Assembly (NCBI GenBank): GCA_026770585.1
Contig: MU646562.1
Location: 61,200-76,005, forward strand
Direction: 5' to 3'
From: Baffinella frigidus
Taxonomy: Eukaryota; Cryptophyceae; Cryptomonadales; Baffinellaceae
Length of the DNA stretch: 14,806 bases
The position numbers were made by a program, and so were the translations under genes. Shown here one piece after another: positions 1 through 7,426 of the stretch; the stretch's first letter is position 1; every line of letters starts with the position of its first letter. The notes below the pieces were generated by a model that did no database searches, was not told where the DNA came from, and was given only the letters and a program-made list of their open reading frames with translations.

Positions 1-74
<74 letters not shown>

Positions 75-141
75 ACCCTAAACCCTAAACCATAAACCGT
101 AAACCATAAACCCTAAATCCTGAACCCTAAACCTTAAACCC
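1..141. repeat. Telomere-like C-rich array at the left edge
   Basis: Positions 1-76 are a clean tandem of the 7-mer CTCAACC (TTGAGGG on the other strand, about 11 units). It then degrades through CCCTAAA, CATAAACC and CCTGAACC variants to about 141. The C-rich strand reads 5' to 3' into the window, which is the polarity of a left chromosome end. The array is a variant type, and similar tracts occur throughout the window, so it may be subtelomeric or interstitial rather than a true terminus. Confidence 0.85.
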
Positions 142-292
142 TGTCGCATGGGCACGACGCGTCCGGCGCGGACAAAAAAGAAAAGCGCGTGCTAAGGCCT
201 TATCTGGTGCAAATTGGGTCACGTTACCGCTAACTATAGGGGTCCCGAGACCTTCGTAGTCCACCGAGTGGCTAGGCTTATATGCGTTGGCC

Positions 293-470
293 TACAGGGG
301 TTACAGGGGTACCTCGCTCATACGAAAGCGCCGCCTCCTAGGACCCTACAGTAGAGCTATGCCTAGGGCCCTATCGTGGTCCTGGGGGGGGGGGGCTTTC
401 TTATGAGCGAGGTACCCTAGTACTCGAAATCCAGAAAACGCACCGCCCACACAGCTGTAGGGTGATCCTA
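293..470 (+). mobile_element. Q-family element end, interrupted by A1
   Basis: TA plus CAGGGGT (293-301) lies just left of A1, and CTCGAAATCC follows just right of it (423-432). Removing A1 and one TA restores CAGGGGTTACTCG, the same terminus that begins element Q1 at 491. This is a Q-family left end that received A1. Its right end is not seen before Q1 starts in the same orientation, so it is truncated or a solo end. Confidence 0.65.
304..420 (+). mobile_element. Family A MITE, copy A1 (117 bp)
   Basis: Terminal inverted repeat CAGGGGTACCTCGCTCAT on the left, complement ATGAGCGAGGTACCCTAG on the right. The middle is rich in CCTAGG/CCCTAG and runs of G or C, with a 12-G run near 384-395. It is flanked by TA on both sides (302-303 and 421-422). 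Length is identical to A2, A3, A4 and A6. No coding capacity; open frames that read through it are artefacts of the hairpin. Confidence 0.9.
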
Positions 471-490
471 CGCTTCGAGGACTAGCCCCA

Positions 491-702
491 CAGGGGTTAC
501 TCGTGTACAAGGTCGCACAATAGAAGGTCCACCCCCCAAATTGATTTGTGGACCTCAATAAATTAAGGTCCACACTCCAGGGGCTTTTTCTGCGGACATT
601 AGTTTTAAAACCGCACACACCCGTTTTCCGTGGGCCTTAATTATTTAAGGTTCTCACACTAGGGTCCTCAAAATGGCGGACCTTGTAATCGAGTAATCCC
701 TG
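491..702 (+). mobile_element. Family Q MITE, copy Q1 (about 212 bp)
   Basis: The left end CAGGGGTTACTCGTGTACAA is mirrored by the right end, whose complement reads CAGGGATTACTCGATTACAA; both continue AGGTC. The right flank is TA (703-704) and the left flank CA (489-490). Internal GGTCCAC and AATAAATTAAGG motifs form further inverted pairs. The termini resemble family A (CAGGGG..CTCG), so Q and A probably used related transposases. A second, diverged copy lies in opposite orientation before the tubulin relic. Confidence 0.75.
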
Positions 703-731
703 TACGGTATGACCCCATGGCGGTGTGTGTA

Positions 732-848
732 CAGGGGTACCTCGCTCATAAGAAACCGCCCTCTCCTAGAAACCTACAGTAGGTCTATGCCTAGGGTCCT
801 GCGGTGGTCCTAGGGGGGGGGCAGTTTCTCATGAGCGAGGTACCCCTG
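732..848 (+). mobile_element. Family A MITE, copy A2 (117 bp)
   Basis: Full-length hairpin element with both termini intact (CAGGGGTACC and GGTACCCCTG). The left flank is TA (730-731); the right flank is CA (849-850), consistent with one decayed base of a TA duplication. The interior matches A1 and A6 in the same orientation. Confidence 0.9.
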
Positions 849-882
849 CACTGGTACATGCACACATCCTAGCTCTGGTTCA

Positions 883-1026
883 GTTGGGCTGGCTGACTAT
901 GCTTAAGTTGACATGCTGGGTGTGTGGTACCAATCCGTCAACTTTGGGGTGAAAAAGAGCTCTCACCAAATTGGTAAGACAAAATCTGTCAAAATCGACT
1001 GAGACAGAGCTAGGCACCCAGGGGCC
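883..1026 (-). pseudogene. Coding-like fragment S1, paralogue of S2 (9447-9600)
   Basis: Minus-strand frame of 48 codons between TAG (1027-1029) and TGA (880-882), with no ATG. It contains RALFHPKVDGLVPHTQHV, matching RALFRAKVDGCVPHTQHV in S2. In my hand alignment of 28 codons, 11 of 18 nucleotide differences fall at third codon positions, which suggests the ancestor was translated in this frame. I do not recognise the family. It is probably a decayed exon or gene fragment. Confidence 0.45.
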
Positions 1027-1077
1027 CTACAACGGCGATTTGTTCTCGATCTGAGGGGTTGTGGAAGCATGGAGCGT

Positions 1078-1160
1078 GGATGGCGCCACACCAGACCCCT
1101 AGAAGGGGTCGCCAGAAGTCAATTTCCCCCCAGCAGTCTGGCGTGGCATGTCCCGAGGCG
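1078..1160. repeat. Dispersed repeat, second copy near 11040-11175
   Basis: GGGGTCGCCAGAAGTCAATT (1105-1124) followed by CCCCC, then CTGGCGTGG near 1139, recurs with changes at 11063-11087 and 11158. Both copies lie in gene-free sequence. Nature unknown. The remainder of 1027-1240 holds nothing I can identify. Confidence 0.45.
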
Positions 1161-1241
1161 GGCCTGTCAGTCCCGAGGGATGGTTTCGAGTTTTGGGTTT
1201 GGGGTTTCGGGGCATAGTACCTACTGCTGGGGCAGGTACTA

Positions 1242-1358
1242 CAGGGGTACCTCGCTCATAAGAAACCGCCCCCCACTAGGACCCTACAGTATGCCTATGC
1301 CTAGGGCCCTACGAAGGTCCTCGGGGGTGGGCCTTTTTTTATGAGCGAGGTACCCTAG
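1242..1358 (+). mobile_element. Family A MITE, copy A3 (117 bp)
   Basis: Left terminus CAGGGGTACC after TA (1240-1241). The right terminus GGTACCCTAG shares the A1 variant end and is followed by TG, a probable mutated TA. The interior carries CCCTACAGTATGCCTATGCC, as in the other copies of this orientation. Confidence 0.88.
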
Positions 1359-1537
1359 TGATGAAGCTAGGGTTTCGGGTTTCAGGTTTCGGCCACAAAG
1401 TTTCGCAGAAAGCATGTACTGTCCAGCACAGCTTTGGTGCTTTGGTGCTTTGTATTACACTGACATCGCATCAGAAGCTACCTCACCTCTCGAGAGATAG
1501 GAGACAGTCTGCGCCTGAGCTCCGGCCGACCCAATTA

Positions 1538-1654
1538 CAGGGGTACCTCGCTCATAAGAAACTGCCCCCCTCCTAGGACCGCCGTAGGGTCCTAGGCATA
1601 GCCGTACTGTAGGGTCCTAGGGGAAGGCGCTTTCTTATGAGCGAGGTACCCCTG
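1538..1654 (-). mobile_element. Family A MITE, copy A4 (117 bp)
   Basis: Perfect terminal pair CAGGGGTACC/GGTACCCCTG with TA on both sides (1536-1537, 1655-1656). The interior is reversed relative to A1-A3 (TAGGCATAGCCGTACTGTAG), so this copy is inserted in the opposite direction. It is the reference used to recognise the 6-bp insertion inside A7. Confidence 0.9.
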
Positions 1655-1656
1655 TA

Positions 1657-1817
1657 GGCCTAGTCACTGTCGTCCCCTTTTCATCGAGCACCGCCACACA
1701 ACAGGTCATTTAGCTGAGCCACGAAAGGACCTCAAGGACCTCATGCACCTAACGCCCCCCCCCCCCACGCATTCGCATCTCTCGTCCATCCTACACGTGT
1801 AAGTCCCTCAAAACACC
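1657..1817. other. Gene-free stretch with a C tract
   Basis: Contains a 13-C run near 1754-1766 and GGACCTCAAGGACCTCAT (1728-1745), which resembles the end of repeat B. No gene or RNA is supported. Confidence 0.4.
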
Positions 1818-2110
1818 TTACGCTACGTCTCTCCTCATGCTCACATCTCTTTCATCGTACAGCGCGCCCTCTGCAGAACAAGTTCCGGTGTCCGCCTCTG
1901 TTGGGAGCTCGAAGAACCAGGCAGGACCTAAAGGATGTTGCACAGCGCGCCTAAGCCCAAGCATGCGTTGGTGCGCGTCATGCGCGTTCTCTGACGTTCG
2001 CCGCGTCGGCTCAGCGAGGTAGAGGCGGTCCTCCAACGCGTGTGCCTGAGGCTCATAACCCAGCTACTTAGGCAGCCACTTGGTTGCAAGGCCCCGGACA
2101 GGTCGGACTT
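1818..2110 (-). pseudogene. 3' fragment of a broken paralogue of the 4387-5010 gene
   Basis: On the minus strand, AHALEDRLYLAEPTRRT aligns with AHVFEDHLYLAKPKRRT of the 4387-5010 product (residues about 159-175). MTRTNACLGLGAL then aligns with MTRNNACLDLGAL in a shifted frame. Upstream, a CAG codon has become TAG. Downstream, about 90 bp is inserted between two GGCGCGCTGT copies before GALYDERDVSM, which matches the C-terminus and ends at the TAA next to 1818. The nonsense codon, frameshift and insertion mark it as dead. It probably belongs with the 2925-3130 fragment, which covers the preceding part of the same gene on the same strand. Confidence 0.7.
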
Positions 2111-2189
2111 CTCGAGGCCCTCATCTCCCCATGTCTTACTGCACGGTGACAGGAGGCTTTGCACTGGAGAGCTCAATGCGATCCGAAAG

Positions 2190-2290
2190 CAAAAATGCTT
2201 TTTCTGCAGATCTTTTCTACGGAAAGGCGTTTCGTTGGGCTATGTTGGGAGCATTCAAAACCTGAAGGACCTCAAGGAGGCGGAGGAGCA
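2190..2290 (+). repeat. Dispersed repeat B, copy B1
   Basis: About 90 bp whose complement recurs at 3198-3278. Shared features in order: ATGCTTTTT, TGCAGATCT, CTACGGAAAGGCGT, CGTTGGGCTA, GTTGGGAG, AAGGACCT. B1 and B2 face each other around the interrupted paralogue. A short similar stretch (TCTGCAAAAA..TGCCCCCG) lies near 5364-5396. Function unknown. Confidence 0.65.
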
Positions 2291-2316
2291 TCGCGGGTCG
2301 ATTTCATCTCGAAAGA

Positions 2317-2324
2317 TACATGTA
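2317..2324. other. TACATGTA, possible Tc1-type excision footprint
   Basis: Same octamer as at 5982-5989 and 7008-7015. Here no uninterrupted comparator exists in the window, so it could be chance. Confidence 0.25.
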
Positions 2325-2756
2325 GCTGGATCAGTTCCCTACTTAGCGTTTGCATTTAATTAGGAGTCCTGATTGAATTTACTATGCCTTAACTAATTTC
2401 TCCTATTCAACATCCTATTGAAAAGGAACTGATTCTGTTATCTTCCAAGATGAGATTCTTTGCGCGAGGTCGAGCGTAGCCGCCAACAAGCCCTGAGTCA
2501 ACCATCGAGGCTCACCACCTGTCCGACCGTTGGGGAGAAATCAAAACCTAAACCACTAACCCTCACGGCAAGACCAATTCCTCGATTTTGAGATCTCGGA
2601 TTCGTGGGGCGGACCCCCGGAAATCAGGCGGCTGACAAAAACATTTTATTCTAAAAGTCCTGTACCAGGGCCCGGACTTGATCAGGTGTCGGACCCGTGT
2701 CCTCATCCGTGACCAGGACCCAACGACCATTTGTTTTTCGCACGACTCTTTTCTCA
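2325..2756. other. Gene-free insert inside the old paralogue
   Basis: Lower-GC sequence (2350-2460 is notably AT-rich) followed by GC-rich text without recognisable genes. It lies between the two halves of the decayed 4387-5010 paralogue and so is likely inserted DNA. A short CCTAAACCACTAACCCT tract near 2547-2563 is telomere-like. Confidence 0.4.
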
Positions 2757-2820
2757 AGTTTACTACACGCGACGAGCAGGACGTGACCGGTCACGTCACC
2801 CAGGTCGCGTGTAGTAAACT
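2757..2820. mobile_element. Fold-back element D1
   Basis: Perfect 17-bp arms: AGTTTACTACACGCGAC (2757-2773) and its complement (2804-2820), around a perfect 16-bp palindrome ACGTGACCGGTCACGT (2781-2796). The ACTACAC/GTGTAGT core recurs in four other fold-back elements (near 4190, 10794, 11372, 14034). No TA duplication was found at these arms, so the true ends may lie further out. Confidence 0.7.
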
Positions 2821-2924
2821 CATTTTTTTACATATTGTGGACGTGACACCCCGGGATACAATGTTTTAAAGCCCTAAATGTGCCTGGGTCGCACGTCCGA
2901 AATCAAGGCATTTGGTCTCGCTGT

Positions 2925-3130
2925 GAGGGCTGGTGGAAAGGAGGCCCACAAGTCCAGCGCCTCCTCCGGTTCACTACCAGCGGGCTCCGTTCAACTTGCG
3001 CTGGCTTGACCGTGCAGGGCATCATGGGCACACAAGTGCGGCCAGCGCGCGGTGTCCCACCAGAGAGGCGAGGTTTCCCTGCGCCAGAGAGCAGACTCTG
3101 GTTCGAGGAAGAGCGCCGCTCGGCGCTCGA
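2925..3130 (-). pseudogene. 5' fragment of the broken paralogue of the 4387-5010 gene
   Basis: The minus strand reads ERRSSSNQSLLSGAGKPR and later VKPAQVERSPLVV, against ERRSSSSHSLLSGAETPR and VKPSQVERAPAAV of the plus-strand gene (residues 63-80 and 96-108). After a frameshift it continues EEALDLWAS against EEPLLDLLAT. Homology fades near 2925, and the rest of the gene resumes at 2110, so about 0.8 kb intervenes. Upstream on the minus strand, GTCTTG also aligns, but with an insertion. Confidence 0.7.
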
Positions 3131-3197
3131 ACCTAAAGGACCTAGAGAGGAGGAGCAAGACGCTTCCCAAGAAAAGAGCGACTCGCGCTCCAGCGCC

Positions 3198-3278
3198 CTT
3201 TAGGTCCTTTAGGGTTTGGCTTCTCCCAACGTAGCCCAACGCCACGCCTTTCCGTAGAAAGATCTGCAAAAAGCATGC
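3198..3278 (-). repeat. Dispersed repeat B, copy B2
   Basis: Complement of B1 (2190-2290) with scattered substitutions. It lies immediately upstream, in transcriptional sense, of the 2925-3130 fragment and could be part of an old promoter, UTR or mobile element. Nothing further can be said from the sequence. Confidence 0.6.
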
Positions 3279-3302
3279 CCCCGAGGCTGCGGCCGCCCCC
3301 TG

Positions 3303-3418
3303 CAGGGGTACCTCGCTCATAAGAAACAGCACCCCCCCTAGGGCCATCATAGGACCCTAGGCATAGGCCTCCTGTAGGGTCCTAGGGGGAGGCGGTTTCT
3401 GATGAGCGAGGTACCCCT
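3303..3418 (-). mobile_element. Family A MITE, copy A5 (116 bp)
   Basis: Left end CAGGGGTACC preceded by TG; right end GGTACCCCT followed by TA, apparently missing the last G. Interior orientation as in A4 (GGACCCTAGGCATAGGCC). One arm carries GATGAGCGAGG instead of TATGAGCGAGG. Confidence 0.85.
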
Positions 3419-3474
3419 TACCTCCCAGCCCCAGGGTGGTGGTCGTGCCAAGAATAGGCAGGGGCCTACGGCGT

Positions 3475-3501
3475 GGTGTGCATTATTTTCGAGTAACCCA
3501 T
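3475..3501 (-). mobile_element. Solo Q-family end (Q3)
   Basis: Minus strand reads CATGGGTTACTCGAAAATAA, close to the interrupted Q end at 295-432 (CAGGGGTTACTCGAAATCCA). The opposite end is absent. Probably a fragment. Confidence 0.4.
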
Positions 3502-4149
3502 GTGCTTCAAATAAAGTGACGCTGCAGCGGGCAGCCCTAACCCTCAGAGGAGCTGCTTCCCGACAGCATGCAGCGAGCAGGAGCCCGGAGCAGTTGATTT
3601 AACATTTTACAATTTCATTCACATCGGCACCGGCACTGTCCACAAGTCACGTTTCTTACTGCGAAGGTAGGAAGGACTCCGGGGGCAAGTGTTGATGCGA
3701 GGCCCGCGCTGTTTCGGCCAGGAGTGACCCTCTCTCGGAGCGAACGACGGCCTGGCGTCTTGCAGGTTCGGCGCCATGTGGCTTCGGCGGGCGGCGGAAA
3801 CTTCGGCGGGCGGCGGGAGCGCGCGGAGGCGATGGGCGATTTCGTTGATTTCGTGTTCATTAAACAGGATTGTCGGTGTCAGCCCGTGCCTTTCCCAAGC
3901 CAGGACCGGTCAGCCTTGCTTCCCAAATAGAGCATTGGGCTCCCGAGGTTTTCGGATCGCGCAGCAAGCCTACCGATAGGGCGGAGGGGGAGGGGGGATG
4001 AGATGATACATGTTTCTGACGAACAAACGTGTGCGTTACATGTGTGGTGAAAACACAACCGCGTGACCTAAAGACACACCCACGCGACCTTTGTAGCTTT
4101 CATTGACGTCCTTTCATTTTTGATAAAGACGCTCCTGATACGGCTCCAC
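3502..4149. other. Stretch without a recognisable gene
   Basis: Contains a GC-rich block (3680-3840), an AT-richer stretch near 4080-4140 and a G run near 3985-3995. Open frames on both strands here (for example plus 3776-3979, starting MWLRRAAE) look like by-products of GC-rich simple sequence; no domain or paralogue was found. Confidence 0.4.
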
Positions 4150-4306
4150 GTCCGGGCCGACCATCAATATCAGGATTTATTGTTATGTGTGTAGTAAACT
4201 ACGTTGCAACCGATGTCTTGTCCAAGAGATAAGGCCTTTCAAGACGATAAATACACTAGGTGATGTCATCACCGCCATAAAAACGAATGATTGGTCGGCC
4301 CCGGAC
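4150..4306. mobile_element. Inverted-repeat element D2
   Basis: Arms GTCCGGGCCGACCATC (4150-4165) and the complement of GTCCGGGGCCGACCAATC (4289-4306), about 157 bp overall. Inside, GTGTAGTAAACT (4189-4200) is identical to the right arm end of D1, and a TGATGTCATCA palindrome lies near 4261-4271. No clear target duplication was seen. Confidence 0.5.
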
Positions 4307-4386
4307 TTACGAGTACGAAGTCATAGCAGGTTGTATCCGCAACCAATTCGGAGACAGCGCTCCAAGCAAGGAGAACTAGCGGTGAC

Positions 4387-5010
4387 ATGGAGGTGATGAC
4401 GCACGCGGTGACTGGCGTCGGCAGTGTGGACGGGGAGTACGCGGCGAGGGGTACAGGCGCCCAGAACTTTTCTCGCTACGCTTCGCCCATGCGCGCTTGT
4501 CGTAAGGAGGGGGCGCAGCCGATGGCTCACATCCTCGTGCACCTGCATGAGAACGTCTTGGCTCGCCTCGGCGAGCGGCGCTCTTCCTCGAGCCATTCTC
4601 TGCTCTCCGGGGCCGAGACGCCTCGTGGCGGGGCAAACAGGGGTGCGCCAAGGATGCCAGACGCGTGCATGGTCAAGCCCTCGCAAGTGGAACGGGCCCC
4701 TGCGGCAGTGGCGGTGAAGGACGAGCCCGAGGAAGAGGAGCCGCTGCTCGACTTGTTGGCGACGCTCGACCCCATTCAGCTGCTCCGTCTCTCGTGCGCT
4801 CGTGCGGTGAGACAAGGCGAGATCCTGGAGCAGGTGGGCTTCGAGAAGACCAGGTCCAAGGCGCATGTTTTCGAGGACCATCTCTACCTCGCGAAGCCGA
4901 AGCGGCGAACGCGCATGACGCGCAACAACGCATGCTTGGACCTGGGCGCGCTGTACAAGAGGGCGCGGCCGTGTAGCATGGAAGAGACGCTTGCAAGAGG
5001 AGAGTTGTAG
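4387..5010 (+). CDS. Uncharacterised 207-aa protein, lineage-specific duplicated family
   Basis: I do not recognise the family. An upstream in-frame stop at 4324-4326 makes 4387 the first ATG; internal Met35 and Met46 are alternatives. The product is Arg/Ala/Glu-rich. Residues 66-69 are a Ser run. Residues 110-118 (VKDEPEEEE) are acidic and include a VKDE motif that fits the sumoylation consensus. Residues 119-150 look amphipathic and Leu-rich. Residues 170-180 (KPKRRTRMTRN) form a basic patch that could be a nuclear localisation or nucleic-acid-binding segment. Third codon positions are GC-rich. Support for this frame: two fragments on the minus strand (2925-3130 and 1818-2110) align with it at the protein level. 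A longer open frame on the opposite strand (4321-5046) is more likely a mirror of the GC-rich codons. It could be one exon of a larger gene, since no introns or UTRs can be placed. Confidence 0.55.
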   Translation: MEVMTHAVTGVGSVDGEYAARGTGAQNFSRYASPMRACRKEGAQPMAHILVHLHENVLARLGERRSSSSHSLLSGAETPRGGANRGAPRMPDACMVKPSQVERAPAAVAVKDEPEEEEPLLDLLATLDPIQLLRLSCARAVRQGEILEQVGFEKTRSKAHVFEDHLYLAKPKRRTRMTRNNACLDLGALYKRARPCSMEETLARGEL

Positions 5011-5026
5011 CTTGCAGCGTTGAGAG

Positions 5027-5046
5027 GTGCCCTCGGAGGAGGGCAC
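5027..5046. other. Hairpin 16 nt after the stop of the 4387-5010 gene
   Basis: GTGCCCTC (5027-5034), loop GGAG, GAGGGCAC (5039-5046). It could fold in the 3' UTR. It does not match the histone stem-loop consensus. Role unknown. Confidence 0.35.
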
Positions 5047-5228
5047 ACGGTTGTGCTCGCTTCAGGAGTCGGAGGGCGCAGCCTCCCTCGCCGGCGAGTT
5101 CTTGCGCCTCAAGGCTGTCGCCAGCTAGCCGCCTTGGTGCTTTGTGGTGCGTGGCGGAGGCGTTGCCACAAGCCTCTGAAGTGCATCAAATCGAGGCTGT
5201 GTGGTAGTGTAAACATAGTGCCGCGTCC

Positions 5229-5246
5229 GAGGCGCGCGCGCGCGCG

Positions 5247-5292
<46 letters not shown>

Positions 5293-5325
5293 GGGGGGGG
5301 CGAGAGAGAGAGGTCCCGGTTGGTG
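5229..5325. repeat. Compound microsatellite (CG)n-(GA)n-Gn-(GA)n
   Basis: An alternating CG run near 5231-5246 is followed by about 20 GA units (5250-5290), a G run and a further GA run. The rest of 5047-5590 holds a stretch at 5364-5396 resembling repeat B, but no gene. Confidence 0.9.
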
Positions 5326-5596
5326 CATACCAACTGAGGGTGGCGCGTGTTTGTGAGGGAGTAAAGATGCTTTCTGCAAAAAATCTGCCCCCGCCCCCCG
5401 CTCTCTTGCTGCCCTACCCGCACTCCAAACTAGGCTCCTCCACCTCCGGTGGACCAACAATGGCATTTCCTGAATAGTAGCAACACGGCCGGCGTGTGCG
5501 CACCCAGACAGACGCTGCGTCTGAGCAGACTAGAGGGATAGAGGCGTCACGACACGCCTCCCTTCCAGACAGGCGACTGCCCTCACCTCAAGTCTA

Positions 5597-5734
5597 ATCC
5601 GGGGACATGTTTAATTTAAAAGAAAATGGATCCCTGTGTTCATAGGAGTTGGACGAAGATTACTTAGGGCCCTAAGTAAATTCAATTAGGGCAGAATCCG
5701 GTTTGACAGTTCTAAATTAAACATGTTCCCGGAT
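5597..5734 (+). mobile_element. Family M MITE, copy M1 (138 bp)
   Basis: Left end ATCCGGGGACATGTTTAATT; the complement of the right end reads ATCCGGGAACATGTTTAATT. TA flanks both sides (5595-5596, 5735-5736). The interior has TTAGGGCCCTAAGTAAATTC. A truncated complement copy lies at 14398-14505. Directly after the right TA, AATCAAACATGTTCCCGGAT (5737-5756) repeats the terminal 20 bp, showing either insertion next to another M end or duplication of the terminus. Confidence 0.85.
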
Positions 5735-5799
5735 TAAATCAAACATGTTCCCGGATGAAGTCTCCAACTGCACGCATCCAGCGCCTTGTGTGTGGACTA

Positions 5800-5916
5800 C
5801 AGGGGTACCTCGCTCATAAGAAACCGCCCCCCCCTAGGACCCTACAGTAGGCCCATGCCAAGGGTCCTATGGTGGTCCTAGGGGGGGGGCAGTTTCTTAT
5901 GAGCGAGGTACCCCTG
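5800..5916 (+). mobile_element. Family A MITE, copy A6 (117 bp)
   Basis: Intact termini, TA at 5798-5799 and 5917-5918. The right TA also serves as the left TA of A7, so one copy jumped into the edge target of the other. The interior matches A1 and A2. Confidence 0.92.
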
Positions 5917-5918
5917 TA

Positions 5919-6049
5919 GAGGGGTACCTCGCTCATAAGAAACCGCCGCCCCCCTTAGGGACCGCCAGAGGGCCCTATGCATACATGTAGCCCTACTGTA
6001 CTGTAGGGTCCCTAGGAGGAGGCGCTTTCTTATGAGCGAGGTACCCCTG
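5919..6049 (-). mobile_element. Family A MITE, copy A7 (131 bp)
   Basis: Starts GAGGGGTACC (first base changed) right after the TA shared with A6 and ends GGTACCCCTG before TA (6050-6051). It is 14 bp longer than the family length: it has TACATGTA where A4 and A5 have TA (after GCA), an extra TACTG, and extra Cs. Interior orientation as in A4. Confidence 0.9.
5982..5989. other. TACATGTA, excision footprint inside A7
   Basis: A4 reads GGCATAGCC and A5 GGCATAGGCC; A7 reads TGCATACATGTAGCC. The 6-bp gain turns one TA into TA-CATG-TA, the scar left when a transposon with ends CA..TG is excised with a 2-nt stagger, as documented for Tc1. The families A and Q in this window have exactly such ends. 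Confidence 0.6.
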
Positions 6050-6103
6050 TAGCCCGGGATCCGTTGGGTCCTTCAGGAAAGGGGACCGACCGGGGCATTT
6101 CCT

Positions 6104-6127
6104 AAACCCTAAACCCAAACCCTCCTG
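6104..6127. repeat. Short telomere-like C-rich tract
   Basis: CCTAAACCCTAAACCC and a variant unit. Just before it, GGGGACCGACCGG (6081-6093) resembles the repeats after the tubulin relic. Between here and 6255 I see no gene. Confidence 0.7.
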
Positions 6128-6254
6128 GCTGCCGCGTCTCCACGAGTGTCAAATGGGGTGGTTGGATCCTCAAAGTAGACTGCATCAGTACCAGAGCACA
6201 CCCGAAATCGGGGGGCCCGAAGGAGGAATCGTGCATACGATGTATACCACAACG

Positions 6255-6418
6255 GCCCTGAAATTTTGTACTGCGTAACGGAAACCGTTACACAATGCCA
6301 GCACAAATTAAGGACCGCAAAAAAGTGGCCAGTGTGCGGTCCTTGATTTATCAAGGTCCGCATCTCAATTTTGGGTGTGCACCTTGCATTGTAGTACCGT
6401 ATGTACGAGTAAGCCCTG
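6255..6418 (-). mobile_element. Family Q MITE, diverged copy Q2, at the tubulin breakpoint
   Basis: Minus strand from 6418: CAGGGCTTACTCGTACATAC, then CCCAAAATTGAG and CGGACCTTGATAAATCAAGG, paralleling Q1. The end is followed by TA (6419-6420), which is also the TA of the TAC codon at which tubulin homology starts. The distal end is degenerate and its limit near 6255 is approximate. Confidence 0.6.
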
Positions 6419-6608
6419 TACAAGAACCTGAACCGTCTCGTCGCCCAGTGCATCTCCTCGCTCACCGCGTCGCTCCGTTTCGACGGCGCCCTCAACGTCG
6501 ACATCACTGCCCTCAACGTCGACATCACTGAGTTCCAGACCAACCTTGTCGTACCCGCGTATCCACTTCGCCATCACCTCCTACGCGCCGATCATCAGTG
6601 CCGAGAAG

Positions 6609-7117
<509 letters not shown>

Positions 7118-7279
7118 CCCCAGCACAGGTGTTCTTGCAGCCGAGGCACCCCTCTATGGCCTTACTCCGAGACTCGGATAAAAAATTACATGTGCAGTCA
7201 AACTAACGGCCCGAGGCGGGCTCGTTCACGACGTTTACCCCCACCGAGGCTGTGTCTGAGCAGGACCTAGAGAAAGGTG

Positions 7280-7426
7280 ATGCGCACTCAACACGATGTG
7301 GCGGCCGTGTTGCAAGTATTCAACGTCTCTCACCCCAAGGGCCGTGTCGGGAGTAGCAAAGGTCTCTCTGGTCTCGCAACCGCGATAGGAACGGCTCCAC
7401 TCTCCGTGAGCACTATCCGGGGATAG
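7280..7426 (+). pseudogene. Possible relic of a Tc1/mariner-like transposase N-terminal region
   Basis: 48 codons from ATG 7280 to TAG 7424, after an in-frame TAG at 7268. Contains DVAAVLQVFNVSHPKGRVG, then GLSGLATAIGTAPLS and TIRG. The order DVAAxxxV, xVSHxKxGRVG, small-residue helix, PLSxxxTIRG resembles the paired helix-turn-helix region of protist mariner-like transposases as I remember it; no alignment was possible. The same frame stays open beyond the TAG to 7705. If right, it links the TA-flanked MITEs to an autonomous source. It could equally be an unrelated HTH fragment. Confidence 0.35.

Noticed and set aside
346-618. 90-codon minus-strand frame with GYLAHKK
   Set aside because: It reads through the A1 hairpin; the same peptide appears wherever a family A arm is translated.
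2317-2324. Third TACATGTA as a firm excision scar
   Set aside because: No undisturbed copy of the surrounding sequence exists in the window for comparison, so it is kept only as a low-confidence feature.
2991-3350. 119-codon minus-strand frame beginning MMALGGVLFLMSEVPL
   Set aside because: It starts inside MITE A5 and runs through repeat B2 and the decayed paralogue in a frame other than the homologous one.
3776-3979. 67-codon plus frame MWLRRAAETSAGGG
   Set aside because: Overlapping frames in both directions over a GGCGGGCGGCGG-type stretch. No paralogue, motif or splice evidence.
4321-5046. 241-codon open frame on the minus strand, longer than the plus-strand ORF
   Set aside because: It lies opposite GC-rich codons, and the paralogous fragments align with the plus-strand frame at protein level. 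I see no support for the minus frame.
6109-6543. 144-codon minus-strand frame opposite the tubulin relic
   Set aside because: It spans a Q element and the antisense of tubulin codons, so it is a shadow frame.
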